Notes: a model not told the origin generated them from the letters alone. A stretch of 64,000 nt of DNA from Shewanella salipaludis (GCF_012911865.1 NZ_JAAXYH010000001.1:558001-622000); one strand, 5' to 3'. Positions 56,093 to 64,000 are shown, counted from the first letter of the stretch. Numbers and translations: made by a program.

Positions 56093-57973
56093 ATGAATAT
56101 AAAATACATCCTTCGGAAAGTCAGTTGTTTGAGTTTGCTGTTCACTTTCTCGGTATTGGCGTCGAATCACGATGACATGCCCAAGCCGGCAACCCAAGCT
56201 GGCGAATTTGTGCCTGAATGGGCCAAATCCGTCGTCTGGTATCAGATCTTTCCCGAACGTTTTCGTGATGGCGACGCCACCAATAACCCTGAGCTGACCG
56301 ATATCCTGGGTGCAGATCCCGTCGAACCTCCCAAGCAGTGGCACATACACCCATGGGGCAGCGATTGGTACCAACGACAAGATTATGAGTTGGCCAATGG
56401 GGAACCCGAATTATGGAAACACCTATTGCGCCGCAGATACGGTGGCGATTTGCAGGGGGTGATAGATAAACTGGGCTATTTGCATGAACTGGGGATCACC
56501 GCCATTTACCTCAATCCCGTCTTCGACTCGCCGTCGCTGCATAAATATGACGGTGCCAGCTATCACCATATCGACCCCAACTTCGGCCCGGATCCCCAGG
56601 GTGATCGCGCCCTGATGGCAAAGGAAAATCCACTGGACCCTGAGACCTGGATTTGGACCAAGGCGGACGAACTGGCGCTGCAACTCATAGACAAAGCCCA
56701 TAAGTATAAAATGAAAATCATCTTCGATGGTGTCTTTAACCATATGGGTGTTAACAGCTTTGCGTTTAAGGATCTCAAGCTAAAACAGCAGGATTCTGCT
56801 TATAAAGACTGGTTCAGTGTGAAGAGCTTCGATGACGCAGCAGCAGGCACCAGCTTCGATTACGAGGGCTGGTTTGGGGTAAAATCACTGCCGGAATGGC
56901 GTGAGGATGAGCATGGCATAGTCACAGGCCCGAAAGAATACATTTTCAATGCCACCAGACGTTGGATGAACCCCAAAGGCATGGGGACGCAATTTGGCAT
57001 AGATGGCTGGCGTCTGGATGTGGCCTTCGAAGTTCAACATGCATTTTGGAAAGACTGGCGAGCCTTGGTCCGAAGCATCAATCCAGAGGCCTATATGACG
57101 GCTGAATTGGTCGATAAGCCAGAGAAAGTCATCCCCTATTTTCAGGGTGACGAATTTGATGCCGAGATGAACTATAACTTCGCCTTCACCGCGACCGAGT
57201 TCTTGTTTAATCCCACCGGGATGAGCATCTCTGTTTCCCAATTCGATGCAAAACTTAAAAAGCTGCGTGAACTTTATCCCGCAGGTGTCGCCTATGTTAA
57301 TCAGAACTTGTTTGGCAGTCATGACACAAACCGCCTTGCATCGCACATAGTGAACCGGGGGCTGGGTAATTTCCGTAACTGGGGGCAATATTTTAACCTG
57401 TCACAGGCGGCCAATAACCCAGAGTATCGAGTGCGTAAGCCCAATGCCGACGAAATCCGGCTGCAAAAATTATTTGTGATTCTGCAAATGACTTATGTCG
57501 GTGCGCCCATGATCTATTACGGTGACGAAGTCGGTATGTGGGGCGGGAACGATCCTGACAACCGCAAACCCATGCTTTGGCCGGACATAGGCTATCAAGC
57601 AGAGCGTTACTTGCCCAATGGCACCGAGCGCGCCCCGGATAAGTGGGATACAGTCGCAATAAATCGAGACTTACTGTCACACTATAAACGCCTCATCGCC
57701 ATAAGAAATCAACATGCAGCTTTGCGGCTGGGTGATTTCACCAGTCTGTTAATCGACGATAAACAAGACGTCTACGGATTTGCGCGTCATTATCGGGGGG
57801 AGACCATTTGGGTGTTGCTGAATAATTCGAATGTAGAGCGTCTGGCAACCCTGACTGCAGTGGCAGATAAAGGTATGCGGGATCTCATGAGTCAGGAGCT
57901 GTTCCTGCCACAGCAAGGAAAACTTGAGGTGGCTATTCCCGCGAAATGGGGACGTATCCTGAAGTTCGAATGA
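56093..57973 (+). CDS. Secreted GH13 cyclomaltodextrinase-like enzyme
   Basis: A 626-residue GH13 enzyme with an N-terminal signal (LSLLFTFSVLA). It begins its catalytic domain at WYQIFPERFRDGDATNN and shows FDGVFNHMGVNS, nucleophile Asp in GIDGWRLDVAFEVQHAFW, acid/base Glu in MTAELVDKPE and Asp in FGSHDTNR, the pattern of neopullulanases and cyclomaltodextrinases. It lacks the extra N-terminal sugar-binding domain of the classical cytoplasmic enzymes. It lies 111 bases after the CGTase-like gene with no operator between, and should open and degrade the cyclodextrins made by it. No good ribosome site is seen before the ATG. Confidence 0.9.
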   Translation: MNIKYILRKVSCLSLLFTFSVLASNHDDMPKPATQAGEFVPEWAKSVVWYQIFPERFRDGDATNNPELTDILGADPVEPPKQWHIHPWGSDWYQRQDYELANGEPELWKHLLRRRYGGDLQGVIDKLGYLHELGITAIYLNPVFDSPSLHKYDGASYHHIDPNFGPDPQGDRALMAKENPLDPETWIWTKADELALQLIDKAHKYKMKIIFDGVFNHMGVNSFAFKDLKLKQQDSAYKDWFSVKSFDDAAAGTSFDYEGWFGVKSLPEWREDEHGIVTGPKEYIFNATRRWMNPKGMGTQFGIDGWRLDVAFEVQHAFWKDWRALVRSINPEAYMTAELVDKPEKVIPYFQGDEFDAEMNYNFAFTATEFLFNPTGMSISVSQFDAKLKKLRELYPAGVAYVNQNLFGSHDTNRLASHIVNRGLGNFRNWGQYFNLSQAANNPEYRVRKPNADEIRLQKLFVILQMTYVGAPMIYYGDEVGMWGGNDPDNRKPMLWPDIGYQAERYLPNGTERAPDKWDTVAINRDLLSHYKRLIAIRNQHAALRLGDFTSLLIDDKQDVYGFARHYRGETIWVLLNNSNVERLATLTAVADKGMRDLMSQELFLPQQGKLEVAIPAKWGRILKFE

Positions 57974-57983
57974 CAGTTGCGCC

Positions 57984-58047
57984 GAGTGATTGAATGATTG
58001 AATGATTGAGTGATTGAGTGATTGAGTGATTGAGTGATTGAGTGACA
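57984..58047. repeat. 8-base tandem repeat, eight copies
   Basis: Eight consecutive units of GAGTGATT (two read GAATGATT), starting 10 bases after the cyclomaltodextrinase stop. Confidence 0.93.
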
Positions 58048-58138
58048 AGATAAATGCACAATGACCCTGTCACTCGCCATTCCCTGGCAGCGAATAACCA
58101 TTTTTAGGGGTGCAGTTCACATCAGCAAGTTTATCGGC

Positions 58139-58162
58139 GGCAAGCTTGGGAGCAAGCTTGCC
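58139..58162. repeat. Inverted repeat hairpin
   Basis: GGCAAGCTT and AAGCTTGCC pair perfectly around GGGAGC, with three more possible pairs outside. No T-run follows on either strand, so not a standard terminator. Confidence 0.7.
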
Positions 58163-58564
58163 GTCACTCCAGAAAGCCTAGGCCCTGCACGACAGGCCAG
58201 CCCTGAAACGTCTATGCCTAAGCGCCAGCGCCCAATTTCGTGCCCTCCCTGTCTTGTTGATAAACCCTTTCGTGATTAAGTCTGTTGACTCTGTTGATCA
58301 GGGCCCGCGTCGGCGTTTTCCTTAACCCTGCTGACTATGCCGGCTAAACTGTGCCAGCTAAAGACACCCCAAGAGACAGAGCCGGGCTTAGCGTCTCTGA
58401 GACATTGATATACTTGCAAAAGTGAGTGAAAGCAGCTCATGGCCAATGGCATCGAGCTGTTGAATTGGCAGGCGGGAGTCGGAAGCAAGAAATCCAATCT
58501 ATGTACAAATATGAGGCTATGCTGAAGGGTAGGACCGTCTCCATCCAATCATTATAGGGAAATT

Positions 58565-60328
58565 ATGATGAAAATTAACGGCAAACAACCCAACTTCCTG
58601 ATCATCACCACAGATGAGGAAAGGTTTCCCCCTCCTTACGAAAATCCCGAAGCGAAAGCATACCGCCTGAAAAATAGCCTGTGCCTGGGGCAAATGCGCC
58701 AAAGCGGGATTGAATTTATCAACCACAACGCGGCGTCGACCGCCTGCGCTCCGAGCAGAACCTCCATCTACACTGGGCAATACCCCTCATTGCATGGCGT
58801 CAGCCAAACCCCGGGGATCGGCAAGTCATCCTTCGATCAGAACATGTTCTGGTTGGAACCCAACACGGTCCCCACCATGGGGTCCTGGTTTCGTCAGGCC
58901 GGTTACCAGACCTACTACCGCGGCAAGTGGCATTTGTCCGATGAAGACATCAACATCCCTGGGACCCAGGACGCCCTGCTCAGTAATTCCACAACGGGCC
59001 AACCCTATCCGGAAAAAGTCGAGTTATATGGCAAGGCCAACCGCCTGGACAAATACGGATTCGATGCCTGGATAGGCCCCGAGCCCCATGGGGCGGCGGA
59101 AAACAACTGTGGTACGGTGCGCGACCCGGGATTTGCCGATCAGGTATGCCGCACGCTGGCGATGCTGGACCAAGCGGCGCAAACCGGAGAACAACAGCCG
59201 TTTCTGCTGGTGTCTTCCTTCGTTAACCCCCACGACATAGTATTGATGCGCAACCCCAACTGGTTTGAGGACTTCTATCAGCAGAAAGAAGCAGGCACTC
59301 TGCCCCATGTGGCCGAGGCCCCGAGTCAGGGTGAGAGCCTGGCGGATAAACCCCGTTGCCAAAAAGACTATCTGTATACCTATCCCCATATGTACATTCC
59401 CCAACCAACGGACGAAAGCTATCGCCAGTTTTACTATTTCCTGATGGCCGAGGTGAACAAACATATCGGCAGCGTATTCGAGGCACTGAAGAAGACCTCC
59501 TTCTTTGAGAACACCATAGTAGTGTTTACCTCAGATCATGGTGAGCTACTGGGCGCCCATGGCGGTCTGCACCAGAAATGGTATACCGCCTATCAGGAAG
59601 TGCTGAACGTGCCCTTTATCGTCTCGAACCCGGTACTGTTTGAGAAGCCGCGGCAGCTGGAGCTGACCACCTCCCATGTCGATCTACTCCCCACCCTGCT
59701 GGGCCTGGCAGACATTGACGTGGAAAAGGTGCGCCACGCATTGGCGAAAGATCACAGCGAAGCCCGCCCCCTGGTTGGACGCGACCTGTCGAGCGTCATA
59801 CTCGACCGGCAAGTTCCGGCGGAAGAAGCTATCTACTTCATGACCAACGACAATGTAGAAGTCGGTGCCGACATGAGGAATCCGCTGACGGGTGTGGCTT
59901 ACAACAGTGTCGTGCAGCCCAATCATATTGAAGCCATAGTGACCAAACTGCCGGAGCTGAGCGGGGATACCCGCTGGAAGTATGTGCGCTATTTCGATAA
60001 TGCCCGTTACTACTCGGGTGAAGGCGTTCTCGCGGGGCAAACCGGCAGTCGCCACGATGCGGGCAACCTGGTGGGCGCCGGCAATCCGGACGGTGTCACC
60101 ACCAGCCGTTTCATTCCCAGCGAGTACGAGTGCTATGATTTGAGCGCGGATCCCACCGAAGAGAACAACCTGCTGAGCCCACTATGCCCCAACCCCCTGG
60201 ATGACAGGGTGCATGCAGCGCTCAAGACCATCATGCGGGAACAGCGCAGGAGCAAACGTCTGCTGCCGCAGAACATCAACAACGAAGAAAAGCGTGAAAG
60301 CAACAACCGCGTCCCACTGCGGGAGTGA
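58565..60328 (+). CDS. Sulfatase (formylglycine type), no signal peptide
   Basis: A 587-residue alkaline-phosphatase-fold sulfatase. The active-site signature is C61-A-P-S-R65 in STACAPSRTSIYTGQ, so Cys61 should be converted to formylglycine by an anaerobic sulfatase-maturing enzyme. Metal-binding segments FLIITTDEE and FTSDHGELLGAHGGLHQKW are present, and YRGKWHLSDED fits arylsulfatases. No export signal is visible, unusual for this family in Gram-negatives. No maturase gene is in the window. The substrate is unknown; the position beside starch genes does not imply a sulfated glucan. AGGGAAA precedes the ATG. Confidence 0.9.
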   Translation: MMKINGKQPNFLIITTDEERFPPPYENPEAKAYRLKNSLCLGQMRQSGIEFINHNAASTACAPSRTSIYTGQYPSLHGVSQTPGIGKSSFDQNMFWLEPNTVPTMGSWFRQAGYQTYYRGKWHLSDEDINIPGTQDALLSNSTTGQPYPEKVELYGKANRLDKYGFDAWIGPEPHGAAENNCGTVRDPGFADQVCRTLAMLDQAAQTGEQQPFLLVSSFVNPHDIVLMRNPNWFEDFYQQKEAGTLPHVAEAPSQGESLADKPRCQKDYLYTYPHMYIPQPTDESYRQFYYFLMAEVNKHIGSVFEALKKTSFFENTIVVFTSDHGELLGAHGGLHQKWYTAYQEVLNVPFIVSNPVLFEKPRQLELTTSHVDLLPTLLGLADIDVEKVRHALAKDHSEARPLVGRDLSSVILDRQVPAEEAIYFMTNDNVEVGADMRNPLTGVAYNSVVQPNHIEAIVTKLPELSGDTRWKYVRYFDNARYYSGEGVLAGQTGSRHDAGNLVGAGNPDGVTTSRFIPSEYECYDLSADPTEENNLLSPLCPNPLDDRVHAALKTIMREQRRSKRLLPQNINNEEKRESNNRVPLRE

Positions 60329-60375
60329 TGCAGATTTTCCGGGCGCGAGCACCGAGTCTCTCGGCCGGTGATTGG

Positions 60376-60495
60376 CTATGTCGGCGAGCCGGAAATGAGG
60401 TCAATCACCCACGCATTGAAAGCGTCCGGGCGGTCGAAATTGGCGAGATGGCCGGCATCATCCAGGACTCCCAGACAGGATCCTGGATGATGCAT
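60376..60495 (-). pseudogene. C-terminal remnant of an alpha/beta-hydrolase
   Basis: On the minus strand a 39-codon frame ends LDDAGHLANFDRPDAFNAW...IDLISGSPT, closely matching the end of alpha/beta-hydrolases: the catalytic His in AGHLAN followed by the RPxAFN helix. The rest of the gene is absent, since the RlmI-like gene ends immediately upstream at 60497. The only in-frame ATG (60495) would give a nonsensical N-terminus. A 12-base inverted repeat (CATCATCCAGGA at 60456-60467 with TCCTGGATGATG at 60481-60492) lies at the break and may serve as the shared 3' hairpin of the two convergent genes. Confidence 0.6.
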
Positions 60496-60496
60496 C

Positions 60497-61504
60497 TCAA
60501 TTGAGTACCAGGGCGACGATTTTCAGCGGATGATTGTCATCGAAAGAGGGAAAGTCCTCATGGGGATCGAGCCAGCGATGGGAGACGACCGTGCGTCCCT
60601 GCTTGGCGGCGCAGCGCACCAGGCTGTCGAACCAGGCCTGGCGCTCTACCTTGGCGACGTTGTTGCAACAGACTATGGTGCCGCCGCTCTTGGTCGCCAT
60701 CAGGGCCGGCTTGAACAGGCCCTGGTAGTCGTTGACCAGATCGACTATGCCGAACGGGCTCTTGGCGAAGCGCGGCGGATCGAGAAACACCAGATCGAAT
60801 TCAGTCTTGGGCAGCTTGGGATACTTGGGCAATTTTTGATTGCGTCGCCCCCCCACAGTCAGGCCCGCCAATTGGCGCAGCGCCGGAAAGGCATCACTCT
60901 GCACAAATTCACATACGCCGGCCACCCGGTTCAACTCGGCGTTGCGCTGGCCTGCCGCCAGCGCGAAGGAGGAAAAATCGACGTTCACCACCCGACTGGC
61001 ACCGCCGACGGCCGCCGCAGTGCCTATGCCACAGGTGTAGGAAAACAGATTGAGCACAGTCCTGTCGTGGCTATTGCCACGGACAAATTCGCGGCCGATG
61101 CGCATGTCGAGGAATAACAAGGGATCCTGGCCTTCGTGGCGCAGTTTGGAGCCGAACCTGATGCCATTCTCTTGGATCATTTGTTCGGACTGGGCGAAGG
61201 CCTCCGTGTCGCTATCGAGAGAATTCAACACCCGCGAGTTTTTGGTCGACCTGTCGTTATAGATCACCGGCAAGTCAGACACCCGGGCCAAGGCATCGCT
61301 GAATTGCACCAACTCCGCATCGGCCAGCGGCTGATGGAAACTCTGGATCAACCAGGCATCGCCGTACCTGTCTATGTTAACCCCCTCCATGCCTTCGACC
61401 GTGCCATGAAACAGCCGAAAACAGTCGGTCTCATCGCGCTGCGCTTGCAATAAAAAATCCTGACGCTTGGCTAAGGCGCGGCTCATAAGGGTTGAAATAG
61501 ACAT
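60497..61504 (-). CDS. RlmI-like class I SAM methyltransferase
   Basis: A 335-residue methyltransferase. The N-terminal domain has FRLFHGTVEGMEGVNIDRYGD, typical of the RlmI/YwbD group. The Rossmann domain has NLFSYTCGIGTAAAVGGAS (SAM site) and DLVFLDPPRFAKSPFG, the DPPRF motif for base methylation. It lacks a full PUA domain and is shorter than E. coli RlmI (396), so a related rRNA methyltransferase is more likely. I start at the ATG at 61504 (MSISTLMSR); the longer frame to 61630 is unlikely. No ribosome site is obvious. Confidence 0.87.
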   Translation of the reverse strand: MSISTLMSRALAKRQDFLLQAQRDETDCFRLFHGTVEGMEGVNIDRYGDAWLIQSFHQPLADAELVQFSDALARVSDLPVIYNDRSTKNSRVLNSLDSDTEAFAQSEQMIQENGIRFGSKLRHEGQDPLLFLDMRIGREFVRGNSHDRTVLNLFSYTCGIGTAAAVGGASRVVNVDFSSFALAAGQRNAELNRVAGVCEFVQSDAFPALRQLAGLTVGGRRNQKLPKYPKLPKTEFDLVFLDPPRFAKSPFGIVDLVNDYQGLFKPALMATKSGGTIVCCNNVAKVERQAWFDSLVRCAAKQGRTVVSHRWLDPHEDFPSFDDNHPLKIVALVLN

Positions 61505-61640
61505 GAAAATAAGACTCGTACTGGGCACTGGATGGCAAGGGGTCCATATCTTCATATGGGATGAGCGGCCATGATAACAAAAAAGCCGTCCAAGTTTGGA
61601 GATAATCCGGCCCGGGCGAGGTAAAGCCAAGATTCAGGCG

Positions 61641-61682
61641 CTACTGGCTACTGGCTACTGGCTACTGGCTACTGGCTACTGG
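61641..61682. repeat. Perfect 7-base tandem repeat, six copies
   Basis: CTACTGG repeated six times without a mismatch, 137 bases upstream of the RlmI-like start and between two same-strand genes. Confidence 0.97.
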
Positions 61683-61753
61683 CAGGATGATGAGCGGTTT
61701 CCCGGGACAGCAACAGCCAATGCTGCCCCGAGCTTCGAGCCTAACCTGAGTAG

Positions 61754-62212
61754 TTAAGGCTGCTTGTCGAACTGCATGACGCCGTCCGGCACCTGGAACC
61801 AGGCTTGTTTCTCACTCAACCACACATGTGCCGTGGGTTGGATGAGCCTGGTATCGCTCAGGTTGCTGGGTTTGAGCTTGATCTTATCCGGCTCGTCCGG
61901 ATTGACGTGATAGATCCTGTTGCCACAACTTGGGCAGAACATGGCATCGCTGCGATTGCCGCTGTCCGCCGGGCGCGACCAGAACTGCATTTCACCCTTG
62001 AACACCAGGTTACTGGCTTCGACCATGGCCGTGATGCTGAAGGCACTGGTGGATAATTTCTGGCACTCCTTGCAATGACACGCCACTACCATAGTGGGCG
62101 GCGCCAGCAGCTCATAGGTCACCTTGCCACACTGACATGCCCCAAAAATCGGATACTGAATCGCTTCCACTCGACCTCCTATCTGGCTACTGCTCTCGTC
62201 TGTATCACCCAT
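61754..62212 (-). CDS. GFA-family (CENP-V/GFA) zinc protein
   Basis: A 152-residue protein of the glutathione-dependent formaldehyde-activating-like family. Zinc-binding cysteines appear in CQCGKVTY, CHCKECQKLS and the late FCPSCGNRIYH. AAAGGGC precedes the ATG at 62212 (MGDTDES). Members are small zinc proteins; true formaldehyde activity is shown for few. Monocistronic. Confidence 0.9.
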   Translation of the reverse strand: MGDTDESSSQIGGRVEAIQYPIFGACQCGKVTYELLAPPTMVVACHCKECQKLSTSAFSITAMVEASNLVFKGEMQFWSRPADSGNRSDAMFCPSCGNRIYHVNPDEPDKIKLKPSNLSDTRLIQPTAHVWLSEKQAWFQVPDGVMQFDKQP

Positions 62213-62729
62213 GATACAGCCCTTTCTATACCACACTTTCTATAACACACTTATAATGCCAATTCGCGGCAGCCGAAACGCCGCAGGCCAATATAACCCG
62301 GTCGGCAAAAACAATGCAACAAAGCCGAATTACAGAATGCTATACCGCCAAGTAAATTAACACCTTATCAAACTATCATTACAAATATCTTGCAAAAACA
62401 TACCGCAAATATCCTATCAAAACATCCAAGCCGAAAAATAGTTAAAAACAAAATGCCATACCATTAATTAAAGATTGTTTTAGCGCCGTATCCCTTGAAA
62501 TATTAGGCCAATAGGCGTCTAATGCTAAAGCATGGAATACGAGTCAAAGATCGCATTGCAACCTAATAGATTGCATGGTTCGACTGTTGACAAGTTATTA
62601 TCTTAAGTTTCAATCCGGCAATAAATGCATGCGACAAATGCACACAGCAAATGCTTATAGCGAATTCACACAAAAAAATTAACAGGTAAATCACATTAAC
62701 TTAGCATAATACATTTTTAGGGAGAGAAA
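62213..62729. other. AT-rich intergenic region
   Basis: 517 bases, noticeably more AT-rich than the genes to the left from about 62340 onward. No gene, RNA or operator recognised. It should contain the promoter of the next gene. Confidence 0.6.
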
Positions 62730-63329
62730 ATGCCTACTACATTGACGTTATATCGCGGAGAGAAAAGTGCCTGGTGGCCGGCACCGGACATCAGGTTAAT
62801 GAGCGGAATGACTCTGTATCAGCCTTGGGCCGCAGCGACCGCACTGGCACTGTGGAATAAGCTGTCCCAGGAAGTATCCAGGCAACTTGGTCTGAACCTC
62901 GAAAAGAAAGTCGCCGCCTATGCCCAATTTCTGCGCGCCTCGGGCAGGCCCTTCGCCCTATCCACCGCCTGGACCGAAACCGGCTCCTTCAGCTCAGACT
63001 ATGATTATGTTATCAAGATCCCCAATGCCCACCTGTTCTATTGGGGCGGCAGCAAAGATAAACCTGAACTGGGCGAACAGCTCAACATCTCGAGTCCCAG
63101 CCAGGTCACGGCCGATTTTATCGTTCTCAATGCATCGACCCTGGCCGCCTCGACTGTCCTGGGATTCGGCCACAACACAGGCACCAAGGAGATCACCTTC
63201 TTCCACGATTTACCGCTCGGACTCATCCAGTCATGCAACGGCAAGGCACCCGACGCACTTGGGATCAAGACCAAGGCAGACCTGAGCTTCGATGAGAAAA
63301 TAAAATACGGAAAATTTTTAAGAAAGTAA
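62730..63329 (+). CDS. Possible ADP-ribosyltransferase-like protein, 199 residues
   Basis: A cytoplasmic protein without a signal peptide that I cannot name with certainty. Three elements fit the R-S-E pattern of ADP-ribosyltransferase toxins: LYRG (Arg9) at the very start, FALST (Ser78-Thr79) and TKEITFF (Glu154). Their spacing suits a minimal ART fold. A helical segment (about 36-70) lies between the first two. The ExE first acidic residue is absent (Thr152), so the match is not decisive. AGGGAGAG precedes the ATG. Its neighbour 380 bases on is a DUF1851/Tdi1-like protein, often an immunity protein, on the opposite strand. Alternative: a non-toxic protein of unknown family. Confidence 0.45.
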   Translation: MPTTLTLYRGEKSAWWPAPDIRLMSGMTLYQPWAAATALALWNKLSQEVSRQLGLNLEKKVAAYAQFLRASGRPFALSTAWTETGSFSSDYDYVIKIPNAHLFYWGGSKDKPELGEQLNISSPSQVTADFIVLNASTLAASTVLGFGHNTGTKEITFFHDLPLGLIQSCNGKAPDALGIKTKADLSFDEKIKYGKFLRK

Positions 63330-63709
63330 CAACCAGCCCCTTTGCCAGAAAGCTGGGGGCATTATTTTCCAATTGATAAAAACTCTATTCCTAACTGTAA
63401 AATATAAGTGACACTTTATTCGAACGATAATCGGTGACCTTTATCAATTCGAATCCCCCCGAGAACCTGTATCCTCAAACAAATCATCTGATTTAAAACA
63501 ACAGTTTCAGAACTTCTCACCAATTTATGACAAATGAGTAAATAATAAACTCTATTACAATCTATAGATTATGTTATGAGCAATATCATAGAACTGCGAA
63601 TGTCTGCCCATTGGTTAACCCAAGGCAGATCAGAAGTGTTCTGCTGCCGAGGGTAAATTTAATAAAAGTCTGCACGCTGATTCAAAGTGACAGAAAAATG
63701 CCAAAAATA
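63330..63709. other. AT-rich gap between the convergent end genes
   Basis: 380 bases without a recognisable gene. A short GC hairpin near 63333-63361 (GCCCC/GGGGC) followed by ATTATTTT may terminate the preceding gene. Confidence 0.5.
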
Positions 63710-64000
63710 CTACTGATTATGGGGTAGTGCTTTTGACATGGCGACTATGTCGGCCATCACTTGCTTTTCACCCAATTCGGCCAAGAAAGTTAGATGTTCG
63801 AGTGCTTTGACTTTCTGTAGGTTCTCTAGTTTTGGTGCCCCACCTAGGGCCAACGCAGGCACGAAAGCATACATCTCATCGGCGTCTAACGGGCCCAGTT
63901 TTTCCATAGCACGTTCAAACAAAGGTTTACCCTCTATATCTTCTTCTTCCATCATAGACTTAGTATTTGTAGCAAAAAATAAATCAATAGTCTTTTCAGG
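63710..64000 (-). CDS. DUF1851/Tdi1-like protein, C-terminal part (runs off the window)
   Basis: The frame is open from the right edge through to the stop at 63710, giving 96 visible residues; an internal ATG at 63955 is probably not the start. The segment DIEGKPLFERAMEKLGPLDADEMYAFVPALALGG...LENLQKV..LEHL matches the C-terminal DUF1851 domain of GAD-like/Tdi1 proteins, some of which are immunity proteins of type VI secretion DNase effectors. The N-terminal GAD-like domain, if present, lies outside the window. The true partner toxin may lie beyond the edge. Confidence 0.75.
   Translation of the reverse strand, partial: PEKTIDLFFATNTKSMMEEEDIEGKPLFERAMEKLGPLDADEMYAFVPALALGGAPKLENLQKVKALEHLTFLAELGEKQVMADIVAMSKALPHNQ

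Larger units (their letters stand above)
57974..58564. other. Gene-free region between the cyclomaltodextrinase and sulfatase genes
   Basis: 591 bases with an 8-base tandem repeat (57984-58047) and a hairpin (58139-58162). Short open frames on both strands look random. No recognised gene or operator. Confidence 0.7.

Noticed and set aside
36856..57973. Bacteroidetes-type Sus polysaccharide utilisation locus.
   Set aside because: SusB-like GH97 and GH13 enzymes are present but there is no SusD homologue or SusC/SusD pair and no hybrid sensor; it is a TonB/MalR-type proteobacterial arrangement.
57984..58047. CRISPR-like array.
   Set aside because: Units are 8 bases, directly abutting, without spacers; a simple tandem repeat. 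No cas genes are present.
58276..58548. Minus-strand open frame of 90 codons upstream of the sulfatase.
   Set aside because: Composition is random, no start context, no known motif.

Overview
The window looks like a chromosomal segment of a Shewanella-type marine gammaproteobacterium. This is an inference from gene content and order: sppA-ansA-yeaC together, fadH, QseBC-like and YaeR/YchE-type proteins close to enterobacterial relatives, many secreted peptidases, TonB-dependent starch uptake with a flavin-dependent halogenase, and LacI/MalR-type palindromes. Most of the window is GC-rich. The first few kilobases (about 1-6.5 kb) and the last 1.8 kb are visibly more AT-rich and carry accessory functions.

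Left end (1-6.6 kb): a truncated RecQ-family helicase is followed by a compact minus-strand ribosomal-peptide (RiPP) operon. From its promoter near 6.33 kb it encodes two near-identical 58-60 residue precursor peptides, each followed by a hairpin and T-run, then a microviridin/graspetide-type ATP-grasp ligase, an SDH/Clp-fold serine proteinase homologue, a MauE/DoxX-like membrane protein, a MauD-like membrane-tethered thioredoxin, and an ABC exporter. The last five genes overlap or nearly touch. This is the most novel system in the window: a graspetide-like pathway with its own protease and a redox pair, acting on peptides whose cores carry two conserved cysteines.

Middle (6.6-37 kb): mostly housekeeping. 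It holds a DCC thiol oxidoreductase, several peptidases (M49-like, S9, SppA, M14, DUF885), an SDR, FadH, AnsA, YeaC, cardiolipin synthase, an amine-oxidase-like flavoprotein, tRNA-Ser(GGA), a MarC-family protein, and a QseBC-like two-component system downstream of a TlpA/DUF4266/DUF3570 operon. FKBP, OsmC, parvulin and an RsmB-like methyltransferase follow. Oddities are an orphan response regulator lacking its phospho-acceptor Asp and a decayed GNAT gene.

Starch/cyclodextrin region (36.8-58 kb): an inner-membrane sugar transporter and GH13 alpha-glucosidase diverge from a TonB receptor, flavin-dependent halogenase and two secreted GH13 enzymes. Beyond a short housekeeping insertion (VOC, Nudix, TrmK) lie a GH97 alpha-glucosidase, a five-domain cyclodextrin-glucanotransferase-like enzyme and a cyclomaltodextrinase-like enzyme. 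Four palindromes with an ATACGT(A) core precede these units and suggest one regulon, although no regulator is encoded here. The likely flow is extracellular conversion of starch to cyclodextrins and maltodextrins, outer-membrane uptake, periplasmic trimming, glucose or oligosaccharide import, and cytoplasmic alpha-glucosidase.

Right end (58-64 kb): a sulfatase without a signal peptide, an alpha/beta-hydrolase remnant, an RlmI-like methyltransferase, a GFA protein, then an AT-rich stretch with a possible ADP-ribosyltransferase-like protein next to the C-terminus of a DUF1851/Tdi1-like protein cut by the window edge.
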